A stretch of 64,000 nt of DNA from Adiantum capillus-veneris (taxonomy: Eukaryota; Streptophyta; Polypodiopsida; Polypodiales; Pteridaceae), in NCBI GenBank assembly GCA_014529385.2, contig CM043953.1, forward strand, positions 89,332,342 to 89,396,341, in the 5' to 3' direction. Position 1 is the stretch's first letter. Each line of letters starts with the position of its first letter. Under the pieces are notes generated by a model. It was not told the DNA's origin and did no database searches. It saw nothing but the letters and a program-made list of their open reading frames with translations. Shown here piece by piece: positions 42,613 through 54,925 of the stretch. The position numbers were made by a program, and so were the translations under genes.

Positions 42613-43560
42613 ATGGCTGGAACCTCTAAGAAAGAAGAGTATTATATCAAGAAGTTTGATGGCACAAACTTCACGATATGAAGCATTGTATGCTTGATGT
42701 CTTGGTCGATAAGGGCCTTGCAACACCATTGAAAGAGCATAAAGAGGGTGTTTACACTAATGATGAGTGGGAGGAGCTTGTGCGCTTTGTCGCACGCATC
42801 GGAGGCTGGGAACTTGCCAAACACTGTGTGCGAGCCACGAATGGCTGCAAGCACACAACTAGACAGTCCTAGCAAGCTCAAAGGGTAATGGTGTGTCACT
42901 CACCGCTCAATGCTTCCGTCATGAAGGAACCTGTGCCGCAAAGAAGAAGGAGCTTACACATTCAACTATCATGTTACCTTGGTGATTCTATCTATTGCGT
43001 AGATTTGGATGCATGTATAGCTAGAGATATATAGCAACAATGTTTTTGGCACAAACGAGTCTAGAGAGATGTCTACAATTAGAGGATGATATTGCAGACA
43101 TAGAGACATTGTATGTTGGCATTGTAGTCATACAAGACAGGTACAAAGGCATTGTTTTTAGTGGATGAGACAATGCAGAAGACAACACAAGTTAGATGAT
43201 ATTCATTTGACTGATGTGGGGACAGATGTATTGTACAAATCACAAATAATAGAAATGTCAAGTTTGCTTCTATGTTTTCTCTATTTCCTATGTCGGTTGA
43301 TGACACATTACCTTCATGTTGGATACTAGATATGAGTGCTAGGTTTCATTTCATGCTCAGCTGTGAATAGTTTAGCACATATGCTAAACTATTGGTTAGC
43401 ACATCTCATGCTTGGACGTGTTGGTCTACCTAATGGTACAACACATGACATAGCCAGTGCATGAGATGTCAGATTATCATTTCCAAGTGGTGCATCATAC
43501 GTGTTGGGATATGTACACATGTGTCAAGTTTAACACAAAGCTTGATCTATATGAGTCAGT
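42613..43560 (+). pseudogene. Copia gag and protease relic
   Basis: The ATG at 42613 opens MAGTSKKEEYYIKKFDGTNF, then (one stop in place of Trp) KHCMLDVLVDKGLATPL. This is the start of a Ty1/copia Gag of the UBN2/DUF4219 type. Further along, 43315-43500 gives WILDMSARFHF, an altered copy of the copia protease active site W-[IL]-L-D-[ST]-[GA]-A, followed by SFPSGASYVLG. Many stops and gaps separate the parts, and integrase and reverse transcriptase are missing. Confidence 0.7.
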
Positions 43561-43785
43561 TAAGAGATAGCAAATGCTAGGTAGTGTTGGACAAGCACTA
43601 TTTTACATTGCATCATGAACAGCTAGTCATAGCATGAGGTGCTAGTGCTAGCACAATTCATGCAATCCAAGTATGCCACCACGTGCAAGACAACACAGTC
43701 TCCATGCGTGAGTACGTAGCCATGTAGAGAGACAAGGCATGCCTTCTTTGCGGATAGACTGCATGATGCTTTAGTTGGTGAGAGT

Positions 43786-44255
43786 GAGGAGGCACTAAGG
43801 CTTGCGGGGAGTGCCCTCAATCAAATGGCATTTTTGTTGTGTTAAGGGCCCCACAAAGTCAAGGTTTGTATGTTTGATGGTCTCAATTGGTTGCACATCT
43901 CTGGTTTTCTCTGTTCTTCATTGACAGCGGCAAGATGGGCTTGTTGCTCAGTGGGGGTTGTTCTTCTCTTGGGCTTCACGGGCTGTCGGTTTGGTGGTAC
44001 TTCCGCATGGGAGTCGATTGGTTGGGTTTGACTATTGTAACTGAGGGATGGAGTTGCATTGGTTGAGTGGCAGGCATCCCATGCAAGGTGGCCTCTTTTC
44101 CCTCTTTCATGTGTGGTTTTTTGTTTATTTGCGACAGTTACGTTTGTAGGCATGGGTACTATTTGTACGAGTTAAAGATCCATGTAAAAGCCCGATGAAC
44201 ATGATGTATCTCTTGGGACTCAGGGCACGATTTGTGCCTGAGCACTTGTTGTATT
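43786..44255 (+). repeat. Duplicated segment R2, copy 1
   Basis: About 470 bp from GAGTGAGGAGGCACTAAGGC to GAGCACTTGTTGTATTTG, repeated with scattered differences at 44597-45115. The second copy has about 50 extra bp (near 44666-44715). Confidence 0.88.
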
Positions 44256-44260
44256 TGAAA

Positions 44261-44263
<3 letters not shown>

Positions 44264-44311
<48 letters not shown>
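44264..44311. repeat. (TG)n(AG)n microsatellite
   Basis: About 17 TG units are followed by about 7 AG units. Confidence 0.95.
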
Positions 44312-44387
44312 GGCTCTTACGATACTCACTATTGCAATAGTAAAAAATCCCGTCCTCTTCCATGGTGGAAACTTCAATGATGGGACT

Positions 44388-44590
44388 CATCTTGGCAGCA
44401 GCGAATAGTGTTCGCCAAGGCTTGTGTAGGAAGAAATAAAAAAAAGGAATTTTCCTATTTTTATGGATTTTTACTCTAAAATCCTCAAAATTTAGTCGGC
44501 CCTCCTCAAAACTAACCGAGAATTTCAATTTTGGTCCTTTAAAAACACACTAAAGGTTGGTTTTCTGTGAACACTGGTAACGAAGTTATG
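44388..44590 (+). repeat. Dispersed repeat R1, copy 2
   Basis: This is the second copy of the segment at 41778-42025, with about 10% differences by eye. It lies between the two R2 copies. Confidence 0.8.
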
Positions 44591-44596
44591 AAATGA

Positions 44597-45115
44597 GTGA
44601 GGAGGCACTAAGGCCTATGGGGAGTGCCCTCGATCAAATGACATTTTTGTTGTGTTAAGGGCCCCACTTAAGCAATAAAAACAATAAGATGAAAGGTGCA
44701 CATTGCTCCGACAAAGTCAAGGTTTGTATGTTTGGTGGTCTCGATTGGTTGCACATCTTTGGTTTTCTCCGTTCTTCATTGACGGCGGCAAGATGGGCTT
44801 GTTGCTTGGTGGGGGTTTTTCTTCTCTTTGTCTTCACGGGCTGTCAGTTCGGTGGTGCTTCCACATGGGAGCCGGTTGGTTGGGTTTGACTACTGTAACT
44901 GAGGGATGGAGTTGCATTGGTTGAGTGGCAGGCAGCCCATGCAAGGTGGCCTCTTTGCCCTCTTTCATGTGTGGTTTTCTATTTATTTGCTACAGTTAAG
45001 TTTGTAGGCATGGGTACCATTTGTATGGGTTAAAGCTATATGTAAAAGCCTGATGAACATGATGTCTCTCTTGGGACTCAGGGCACGATTTGTGCCTAAG
45101 CACTTGTATTTCTTG
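44597..45115 (+). repeat. Duplicated segment R2, copy 2
   Basis: See 43786-44255. Frames inside are open but differ between copies, so coding is not supported. Confidence 0.88.
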
Positions 45116-45125
45116 GTTTTTTTAA

Positions 45126-45370
45126 ATATTATCACTCACTTAAAGTGAGTTTTGCAAAAATACAAAACAAAATAGATTTAAAAGAAAGAAATTAAAAACA
45201 ATAAATAAAAGAGACACATTGACAAACTAAAACAAAAAAATCTTGTAATGTTGTCATGAAAAAAGAAAGATTTAATCAGCATAGGAAATAATAAAATAGT
45301 TTAATGAAATGGATCTATGGAAAATCTTCTTTTTTTTTGTGGCAAAACTCACAATGGTGAGTATTAGCAA
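45126..45370. repeat. AT-rich segment with facing hairpin ends
   Basis: TCACTCACTTAAAGTGAGTTTTGC at its left end, with CTCAC pairing GTGAG, faces a reversed TTGTGAGTTTTGCC at its right end (GGCAAAACTCACAATGG on plus). Similar hairpin-TTTTGC ends lie at 59210-59239. It could be a small inverted-repeat element or two retroposon tails. Confidence 0.45.
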
Positions 45371-45449
45371 TGTATCTATTTTGTGATAATACAAAAAAAA
45401 AAAATCTATCTTTAAAAAAGAAAAATATAGAACTACAAGTAGGGGCTAG

Positions 45450-45560
45450 CGATGGTGTGGGTAGGGTGGGGACGTGTGTGAGGGTGCGTGTGCACGTATG
45501 TGTGTGTGCGCAGTGTGGTGCGGGAAAGGGGACGAGCACGAGAGTGTGGGTTGCTTCTTA
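45450..45560. repeat. GT-rich low-complexity stretch
   Basis: Imperfect GTGTG/GTGCG sequence. Frames crossing it on both strands are not credible genes. Confidence 0.7.
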
Positions 45561-45778
45561 TTCTTCATGTACAAAGAATAAGGGTATGTACACACAGTAG
45601 ACGGTAAGCGATCGGACACCGGATGTCCAGCCTCGGACAAAGGCGCAACGCCTTTACCCTAACAAACTCCTACTTAAAGGCGATGCGCCGATAAGTGAGG
45701 CCTACTAGCTAAACTACTGGTATGTATAAGAAACTAGATGAGAGACTCTCTAAACCTATGCCCACTAGCTCACTCGTC

Positions 45779-46094
45779 GATCTACATGCAATCATATCGG
45801 CTCTCGTGGTAGGTGAGTGTGCGTACCTATGCTAGAGCCTGCATGTAAATCGTGAAGACTACTTTGTATGGTTTGTGAAACTGCACTATGCATCATGCTA
45901 GTGTCAATCATTGCATGACTGACAATCCCTACTCAGTCGATCTACATGTAGTCGTATCGGCTCTCGTGGTAGGTGAGTGTGCGTAGCTATGCTAGAGTCT
46001 ACATGTAAATCGTGAAGACTACTCTGTATGGTATGCAAAACTACACTATGCATCATGCTAGTGTCACTCATCGCATGACTGACAATCCCTACTG
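45779..46094. repeat. Tandem duplication of about 158 bp
   Basis: GATCTACATGCAATCATATCGG to TGACAATCCCTACT is repeated at once (GATCTACATGTAGTCGTATC onward) with about 10% differences. Confidence 0.85.
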
Positions 46095-46174
46095 CAAATG
46101 CTCCCATTGCAGCTACTAGGTCTGGCCTCGACACTAACAAAGTCGATCATGAGACGCCTGAACGCTGATGAAAA

Positions 46175-47100
46175 CTACTCAAAGTTGGTTGTTCTCGCCT
46201 CCCTTGTGCTACATGCATACTCTGCATCATCAGGACTACTCATCGCATATGCATGTGGCACTGTCGACACTGGGGTAGCTACGTTTATCTCGCCCATAGG
46301 CGGAACTATGTATCCTGGAATCAACTCATTAGCCTCTAGCATGAGCATATCAAAGAACTCCATATATGTCATCTCTGCATGTGTCTCTAGGGAGCACGCC
46401 TGCTCTACCTTTGCCTACACAAAATCTGACAACACCTATTGTGTCTCACAACACTACCACTCTATCTTTGTCTCTACTACAGAGTCCGCTGACATGTCCT
46501 GCACAGCTAAATGCTATGTCTCCTGAGCATGTTGGAGCTCACCCGCGAAGGAGACACGTCTCGTCTCTCTCTCAATGCATGCCAGCAAAAAAACTAAGAC
46601 TATGCCGTCTCGGACCTCAGACACATGCATAGGATATACCAAGCCGATGCGGGCTCCTCTTCCAATCACTAATGAACCACAATGCATCTAGAAAGACTGC
46701 TCTCTAAGCAGTTTCTGACAGCCAAAAGTTGCTAACTGTCTCACTGAGATCAAATTGTGTCTCAGTTGAGGAACATAACGCACATGTCATAGCGTATATG
46801 ATGCACCACTGGGCAAAAACAAACAAACATCTCCTGCACCCTCTATGTCATAGGTTGAGCCATCAGCAACTCGCATGCAACCAAGTCTCCCACTAGAAAA
46901 TGTGTTGAACCACTCACAACATGGTGTGATGTGGAAAGAAGCATCACTATCTAGTAACCATTGTGGAGAAAGTGTGCTATCCATAGACATATCTGCAAGA
47001 GGTACACTCGAGGCAAGCATGACAACACCGACATTGGCCTAATGTGCCATGTGTGACCACAATTCCAACATCGTACGTATCGGCAAGAACGAGACCGACA
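46175..47100 (-). pseudogene. Copia relic: gag knuckle, protease, pre-integrase
   Basis: On the minus strand a gag knuckle remnant (CWNCGHTWHI, near 47060) is followed by a copia protease start, PQWLLDSDASFHITP, where DSD replaces the active DSG, and RVADGSTYDIEGAGDV. Then comes the pre-integrase block QLRHNLISVRQLATFGCQ (near 46760). The frame breaks several times, and acidic sequence (MTYMEFFDMLMLEANELIP) continues to 46175. At 47104 it is cut by the LTR of another element. Confidence 0.75.
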
Positions 47101-47103
47101 TCT

Positions 47104-47149
47104 TGTCAAAGTCGACGATGTGGAAGCGTAGAGACCAAGGGGAGTTAGC

Positions 47150-47214
<65 letters not shown>

Positions 47215-47404
47215 TCCTGAACCAATCAACCTTGGTAATGAATAACTGAATGTGTATACAATGGAGGCAAGGGGTTGCTTATATAGCAAGCCCAGTAAAT
47301 TGCCCTACCCAAGACTTTGACAAATAAGTGAAATAAATACCTAAAAGACAAACTAAATAATGGGATCACATTGGACAGTTCACTTGAGATGCCTAAACTT
47401 TAAC
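47104..47404 (-). repeat. 3' LTR of the 47104-49475 element
   Basis: On the minus strand it runs from TGTTAAAGTTTAGG to CTTTGACA. It has a TATA box (TGCTATATAAGC, near 47274-47285) and a (CT)n leader of about 29 units (47154-47212 on plus as AG). Confidence 0.8.
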
Positions 47405-47912
47405 ACCCTCTCTGCAGCTCATAGTGGAAATCAATAGTGAAACCAAGTCGATGAAGAAGCTACCATGGACACCCCAATAGTGGCCACCAACTGGATACAC
47501 CTTGGTGTTGCTCTCCTCAACTTTGTACGTGAAAGTAATGCCATCTTGAGCATCGGTTTCCTTTGTAAAAACTTTGAATTGTAAACCGTACTACGTCCAA
47601 TAATCCCCATTCATGAAATGTGAACACATCACGTCCAAAATATAAAACTCCAAGACAATGAACTATTGGAACACATTCTATCCATAATCTGACCAACAAC
47701 AATGGATTGGTGCACTCATCCATAGTGTTTTAGACATCTGATTGGTTCCTTGCCAGATGCATGTGCATTGAGCTTTAACCTACAGGTCCAAACACCAATA
47801 ACTTGAATTCCAACACAAGGGTCCAAATTAATGATAGGGAGCAGGGCTTGCTCCTCTCTGCCACTCACAAGACTCTCTCTGGCTAAAACTAGTGGTGACA
47901 CCTGTCATTTGA

Positions 47913-48836
47913 CTAGAAATCTGATGTCGAGGCCATTGTAGCCACCGCCACGAGTGCCATGTCGATCTCCTCTGCCAAATCTTTATTACCGTAATCTTTG
48001 CCCAGCTTTCCTTTGTCCTTGTCTATCTGTGAGTTCCTAATTTTTCCTTTGGCTTCAAACTCTCGAGCGAAACAAAGAGTCGAATCACAATCATAATTGT
48101 GGTCGTACCTCTCGGGTACCGAGGCAACTAACTGAGTACTGGTACTGCCATCTTTTTCCGACTGACCTTTGACGCTGTCCTCTAGCGAACTCCTCCATTT
48201 ACTTTTGACTTCATAAACTCGAGCCAAGCAAATTACCGGGTTCTTTGGGAACTGTGTCAGTGCACAGGCCGCTAAATGGATGGTTGATGATCTATTATCC
48301 ATAGCCACTTGTTGCTTTTGGTCGATGTCACTTGCATTCAAGCAAGGGGAGGTCATCTTGAATTTGAAAGATATGGTAATCGGGTACCTTCTCGCACTCC
48401 AAAAAATGGCCGTACAAACCAAGCCGCATCTGCTCCAAACTGATTCAATTCCACCGCAAAGGGAACTCCATACACAATGGGCTTTGCACAAGCTGCTATC
48501 CCTCTCTAAAATAGAAAACTCTATCACCGATAGCTGCTTCGCACAATTGCCCTGTGGTAGGCCTTGAGCAAATCCAAAGCTCCACAATAAACTGTGCACA
48601 ACAATGGCTAAGAATTCCATCCAAGCCGATATAAATTCCCCAAGCCGCTCTGCACTCATTGCAATCTGCCTTGACATTGCCGTGTGGGAGCTCTTGAACA
48701 AATCAAGGCTCCGCAGATCAAAACTTTGCCTCACCCTCTCTTGAGTCATTCCCACTTCTTCAACTCCCAAGCCACTCCTCCAAAGCATTGCACGGCTTTC
48801 TCTATGGTGGCCGACTTTAATCCTTTCAGTAGACAA
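47913..48836 (-). CDS. Unrecognised 307-codon ORF in sense with its LTR element
   Basis: A long uninterrupted minus-strand frame, ATG at 48836 and stop TAG at 47913-47915, starting about 375 bp after the primer site. The N-terminal half has a helical-looking stretch (SSHTAMSRQIAMSAERLGEF then ISAWMEFLAIVVHSLLW). The C-terminal half holds two copies of one pattern, VICLARVYEVKSKWRSS and TLCFAREFEAKGKIRNS (C-[LF]-A-R-x-[YF]-E-x-K-x-K-x-R-x-S), then a Lys/Asp-rich tail. No gag, knuckle or pol motif is visible. It could be a captured host sequence or a divergent structural protein. I recognise no family. Confidence 0.4.
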   Translation of the reverse strand: MSTERIKVGHHRESRAMLWRSGLGVEEVGMTQERVRQSFDLRSLDLFKSSHTAMSRQIAMSAERLGEFISAWMEFLAIVVHSLLWSFGFAQGLPQGNCAKQLSVIEFSILERDSSLCKAHCVWSSLCGGIESVWSRCGLVCTAIFWSARRYPITISFKFKMTSPCLNASDIDQKQQVAMDNRSSTIHLAACALTQFPKNPVICLARVYEVKSKWRSSLEDSVKGQSEKDGSTSTQLVASVPERYDHNYDCDSTLCFAREFEAKGKIRNSQIDKDKGKLGKDYGNKDLAEEIDMALVAVATMASTSDF

Positions 48837-48859
48837 ATGCCATCCAACACTACTGGCTC

Positions 48860-49110
48860 ACAGCGTTTCAAAATGCTGGGTCATAATGTGATTGATGTTT
48901 GTCATTGTTGCCAAAGAAGGAGGGGCTTGTCACCGTTGTCAAGGAGGGCCGCCATGCAACGTTATAAACCTTGGGGGGGGGGGGGGGGGGGGGGAGCTCG
49001 ATGACTGTCAGCGTTTCAAAACGCAAGGTACAGGGGGAGCAGGTGGCATTTCAAAACGCTAGCACGAGGGGAGTTTTTGATGATGCTATTGGGCAGCATT
49101 CTAGAACGCT
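48860..49110 (-). repeat. Leader repeats with GCGTTTTGAAA words
   Basis: On the minus strand TTGCGTTTTGAAACGCTG, CATTTTGAAACGCTG and AGCGTTTTGAAATGCC recur between the primer site and the ORF. GCGTTTTGAAACGC is a perfect inverted repeat. A run of about 20 G (48971-48994 on plus) lies among them. Confidence 0.75.
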
Positions 49111-49210
49111 TGGGACAGTGGCAAGGGGGGGGGGAAAGGGGGATGACGAGACCTACTCTTCTTCCCCTCTTCAAGTATGCTCCTCTATGCCAAGGGATTC
49201 AATGTCGACA

Positions 49211-49224
49211 CCACTCTAATACCA
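49211..49224 (-). promoter_or_regulatory. Primer binding site of the 47104-49475 element
   Basis: The minus strand reads TGGTATTAGAGTGG next to the LTR end, a close variant of the initiator-tRNA site. Confidence 0.75.
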
Positions 49225-49270
49225 TGTCAAAGTTGACAATGCGGAAGAGTAGAGACCAAGGGGAGTTAGC

Positions 49271-49317
<47 letters not shown>

Positions 49318-49472
49318 TACTGAACCAATCAGTATTGGCAATGAATAACTGAATGTGTATATAGTGGAGGCAAGGGGTTGCTTATATGGCAAGCCCAGTA
49401 AATTGCCCTACCCAAGACTTTGACAAATAAGTAAAAATAAATACCTAAAAGCCAAACTAAATAATGGGATCG
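49225..49472 (-). repeat. 5' LTR of the 47104-49475 element, truncated
   Basis: It matches 47104-47371, including (AG)n at about 49272-49313 and the TATA-like GCCATATAAGC. Similarity ends at AATGGGATC, so about 35 bp of the outer end are missing or replaced. Confidence 0.8.
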
Positions 49473-50904
<1,432 letters not shown>

Positions 50905-51851
50905 GCTGCTTTCTTGAATATCTACACCACCTTTGCGTTAAAGGTTTCTCTTCGTGCTCTTAAGATGGATGTGATCAGTTGGGAAATGTCTTCTTCTGGG
51001 TGGGGATGAAGCTATAAGTTTTACTGGGATTTACTAGCAGTTCCAGGGGCTTAATGTTATTCGTCTCTAATATTGATGGGGAGGTGATTTCTATCCCTGG
51101 CTTGTTGTTGTCTCAAACTACTGTTTGTCCATTGTTATGTTTGATTGATTTGCTTGCTTTTCTCGCTCCAAGCTCTAATGGTGCAAGGTGGGAGTAGAAC
51201 ATAGATTTGACTTGATCTTGGGCTCTGTGTGGATCTTTGTATCTGAGATTCTCCCATAGAATTTGAGGATTTTTGCATGAGTTTATATTCAACGCTAATC
51301 TGCGGTTTTGTGTTGGAAGCTTTCAAAGGCCACATCTTGAAAATCATAGGCTTCCAAAGTCCAAATCTTCAAAATAGTTCCCTCCATGGTCTTACCTTTC
51401 TTGTGGATTGACATTATACCTTTCTTATGATTTATGTCTATTTTTGGTAGGTTCAATCTTAAAATGTCCTTAGGGGTAGGTAAAGGGGCCAATTCAAGGC
51501 CACCTAAGATAGAGAGCCTAGATCTTTAGTCTCTGAGCTCAATTATAACCAATTGGTAGCTTGTTTGATTTGTCTCGTTGAGAACTTTCTAGAAAATTTG
51601 ATCCCATCTTTTTTTGATGATTGGAGTTAAAAGTTACAATTCCATGTACATTCTTGTGTAACAAAAATGGTTGTGAAAAAGAGGATATGCCAACCCCGAA
51701 AAGAGAGACATTGGTTCTAACAACGCTTAAAGTCACCTTTTGCCTAATGAAAAGGTTTCATTTCAAATAAAATGTATGTTAAACATCCTTTTGAATTGCT
51801 CACAGTGGGTCTAACTTTGTCTTGTTGTGGGGGTGTTATTGTCCCCCCGCC

Positions 51852-51857
<6 letters not shown>
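50905..51857. other. Histone H3 downstream region
   Basis: This is presumably 3' UTR for the first few hundred bases, T-rich as in plant 3' ends. No further gene is visible. Confidence 0.4.

Positions 51858-51917
<60 letters not shown>
51858..51917. repeat. (TC)n(AC)n microsatellite
   Basis: About 19 TC units are followed by about 11 AC units. This is the same compound order as at 39985-40092. Confidence 0.95.
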
Positions 51918-53103
51918 TGCTCTGATCCATTATTATATCCACACGCACCCTAATCCACACTCACATTGTGTTATATTATTCCTCACTCACTACACTAACC
52001 TCGCTACTCATCTTAGTTCCATTTCAATACCTTTTTGTTTTTACTTTTGGTACTTAAGACTTTGTATCAAATCCAACTGTGCTGAAACTTTTTGGTCACA
52101 TAGGTCATTTTGTCCTTTCGAAGATGTATTTATAACATTTCATTTCATTTCTCATTAGAAAGGTTGTCTTTTATTGTTTTCCCGTTCATTAGTTCAAAAA
52201 TAAAGCTTTGAACTTTAGTCTATGTGGGCACTTTTTTGGTAGCTTCACTACTTGTGACTATTTGAAAGTGTCAAATGATGCTAATTTAAAGTGAAAAGGT
52301 GCCTTTTAGAGTTATTGTACGTGTTTAAGCTAAACATTTTTAATATTGTTATGGGGGATTTGCAAATTCTAATCATTTTGAGTATTTAGACATTGCACTA
52401 GAATCCACCTGAAAAGGTCCTTCAGAGGAGACTCATTTTGACACTTTTTAGAAGGGTTTTCAATTCTCCATTTGCGAAAATCCACTTTGAAATGTTTTTG
52501 GAACATAAGAGACTAAAGGTTTAATAATGTTAACACTTTTTAGCAAATCACAATACGACAAGCAATTTTAAGAATAGTTCAAATTTTTGGTGTCCAAATT
52601 AGGTGAAGATTTGTCTCTCTTGGGTTGAATTTTTCTCTAAATTGGCTCAATTACCCCACATAGGTTGGACACCTTGAGCATTAAGTTAGACATGGCCGTA
52701 GATTATTTAAACATATGCACAACATGATTTACACTAAACATTGCATTGCCTAGACAGCTCCCCAACATGGTGATATAGAATATCAGATGTAGAAACCATT
52801 TTGCCCTCTCTATAAGAGCCCTCTTGAGGGTTGAAGACTTGGACATGAAGAAAAAAATACAGCAATCATCACACTACTAGGGCTCCAACAGAAGTGTCAA
52901 AACATTGCAACTGGTTTATATGCTTAAATTCAGCCTAGTTCTAGTTTCCTTGAGAATGCAGAGGCTACAGCAAGGCGGAGATGGAAGGAATGGCCGAGAG
53001 AGAGAATGAGAGCCGCACCCAGCCAAAATAGCTCATTCGTGAAGAAAGACCTGTACAAGTAAATACGAGTCGACACAAATAGAAATAAAAGATTACATAT
53101 GCA
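51918..53103. other. AT-rich intergenic stretch
   Basis: No coding or repeat feature is supported. Confidence 0.5.
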
Positions 53104-53160
53104 AAGGGTGGCCAGCCCGGGGGGCACACTAGCCGTACAAGTACGCCAATATAAAGTGTT
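53104..53160 (-). repeat. Copia LTR fragment
   Basis: GTGGCCAGCCCGGGGGGCAC and CTAGCCGTACAAGTACGCC are the reverse complement of the block near the start of the LTRs at 54539 and 56920. Confidence 0.7.
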
Positions 53161-53224
53161 GTGCTTTGAACTTTTTTTTTTTGGGGTTGAAATTGAATAT
53201 GTCCAGAACACCTTGAATGCCGTG

Positions 53225-53375
53225 AAAACACAACCATTACATATACTTTAATTAACAGTCTATTGTATGTCATTATTTGTATGCCATAATTAGAGGGTTA
53301 AATACTTACATTTACTTTAGTTAACAGTCTATTGTATGTCACTATTTGAATGCCATAATAGGACGGGTAAAGACT
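53225..53375. repeat. Tandem duplication of about 78 bp
   Basis: ACTTTAATTAACAGTCTATTG through GCCATAATTAGAGGG is repeated with few changes (ACTTTAGTTAACAGTCTATT onward). Confidence 0.85.
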
Positions 53376-53466
53376 TACAAAGAAAATAAAATTGATTCTG
53401 TCATTGTCTTTTAATTTACACCCATTATTATAAACTGATAATGGGTATCTCGCCCAAAAACCCATA

Positions 53467-54243
53467 TCAGTTTTGAGAGGTAGGGCTTGCAACATGCCCT
53501 ATAAACACGACCATACCTGTCATATCCTCCTTGAGAACAAAAAGAAACGGATGATCAGCAACAAAATCTTCCATTGGTTGAATGCTCCTCAACATGACAA
53601 CAGCAGCTGTTGCCGCTGCGGCTACAGTTCCTTCCTCATTTACTTCTACTGCTGCCTTGTGATAGACTTTGTCAACAGACAGAGATTTGCCAATGGGTGA
53701 GTTAACCATATTAGAGAAATTTGCCTGGTTTGAGAACGGTAATGTAAGGCCGAGCTTTCCAAGTACTTCAGGCATCTCATACCCTCCTGAAACTTTGAAC
53801 CGTGGAAGCTTGAACGACCTTACCTTGACCTCAGTGCTTTTCACCAGTTTTTGCTCAAGAAAATCCACATTCACAAGTTTTTCTACATCCAAGAGGCCAT
53901 TCCTTTCATGAGGTAGGACAATGTACATAGAAAAAAACCTTCCGTCCCCACTCTTGTTGTAAGGCAACCTGAGAACCTTAAAAGAGTCGTGTGTCGTAAT
54001 TTCTTGTTTTTGATTAGTGGTCATCATGGCAACACGAAGGGTCTTCCCGTTTGGAAGGTAAAACTCCTCCTCTGCTGTCAAAGAGGTGTCGAATTGATTC
54101 TGCCAGGCACCTTTAAAGTACAAAGCATTAGCGAGAACACACTTGCTGTTTGCGTCCAATGCTCCGGTAGGCAAGATTTCTTCAATTATTCCCTTGGTTT
54201 CATTTTTGGTCCATGTGTTGATCTCTATTCGAGCCTTCTCAGC
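53467..54243 (-). CDS. Serpin, exon 2 (C-terminal 258 residues, reactive loop)
   Basis: The acceptor CTTTCCTGCAG at 54244-54254 (minus) leads into AEKARIEINTWTKNET in phase 0 with exon 1. Serpin landmarks are CVLANALYFKGAWQNQF, the hinge and reactive centre loop EVNEEGTVAAAATAAVV, then MLRSIQPMEDFVADHPFLF and VVFIGHVASP. The loop gives Leu-Arg-Ser at P2-P1-P1', the LR type found in plant serpins that trap Arg-specific proteases such as metacaspases and papain-like enzymes. The short-sidechain hinge fits an inhibitory serpin. The stop TGA is at 53467-53469. Joined length is about 415 residues, slightly longer than the usual 390 because of an N-terminal extension. No stop or shift is seen. Confidence 0.93.
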   Translation of the reverse strand, partial: AEKARIEINTWTKNETKGIIEEILPTGALDANSKCVLANALYFKGAWQNQFDTSLTAEEEFYLPNGKTLRVAMMTTNQKQEITTHDSFKVLRLPYNKSGDGRFFSMYIVLPHERNGLLDVEKLVNVDFLEQKLVKSTEVKVRSFKLPRFKVSGGYEMPEVLGKLGLTLPFSNQANFSNMVNSPIGKSLSVDKVYHKAAVEVNEEGTVAAAATAAVVMLRSIQPMEDFVADHPFLFVLKEDMTGMVVFIGHVASPTSQN

Positions 54244-54538
54244 CTGCAGGAAAGACACAGGAAGTCGTGAGATGGATGTAGAGACTCCAAAATTCCTGCA
54301 GGAGAACTGGAAACATCAATGCACCATTACTTAATTTAAATAGACTTCAATAAAGAATAAAATATTCTTGCAAGTTCCAGTTGCCTCTGATAATTTTCCA
54401 TTATATAAATTATCTTTCATAATGAAGTGCCTACCTTGCCAATCATGCCTCCGATGTGAGGTGATGTTACTCTTTCACTTCCCTGTTGGCCTTGGGCCTT
54501 GACTAAACATATCCCCTCTAGGTTGTAAGAGTCATTGG

Positions 54539-54913
54539 TGTTAAGACTTACACCACTCTGCTGCTTCACAGGGTCTAGGGCATACTTGTACGGCTAGTGT
54601 GCCCCCGGGCTGACCACCATTTGCATATGCATTTAGACTGCACTAACCGGCCGCCCACCTTGTCTGGGCGCCCTCTATATTCCTATTTATTTCTTGTTGG
54701 GTCGTGGTGGATTTTCCGGGCATTGCCCTACCTCCCCTTGGGCACCTATTTATTGGGCCAGGGGGTTTACCCACTTCCGTCATCTGGATGTTGTATTGGG
54801 TCTTCTGCTCATTGTAGTCATGGGGGGGCTGATCGGCCCCTTTCCCCATCTCTAGCGTTTGTCTACTGTCTCTCTCTCTCTCTCTCACGCTTCTGCACAC
54901 GTGCACTCTCACA
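54539..54913 (+). repeat. Copia 5' LTR
   Basis: TGTTAAGACTTACACCAC at the start, a (CT)n run at 54872-54887 and CTCTCACA at the end, directly before the primer site. Confidence 0.75.
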
Positions 54914-54925
54914 TGGTATCAGTCG
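54914..54925 (+). promoter_or_regulatory. Copia primer binding site
   Basis: TGGTATCAGTCG follows the LTR. The first nine bases are those of the initiator-tRNA site. Confidence 0.75.

Noticed and set aside
46098-46632. Plus-strand ORFs of 142 and 88 codons
   Set aside because: Antisense to a copia relic recognised on the minus strand.
48684-49219. Plus-strand ORFs with Gly runs
   Set aside because: They cross a G homopolymer and lie antisense to the LTR element leader.
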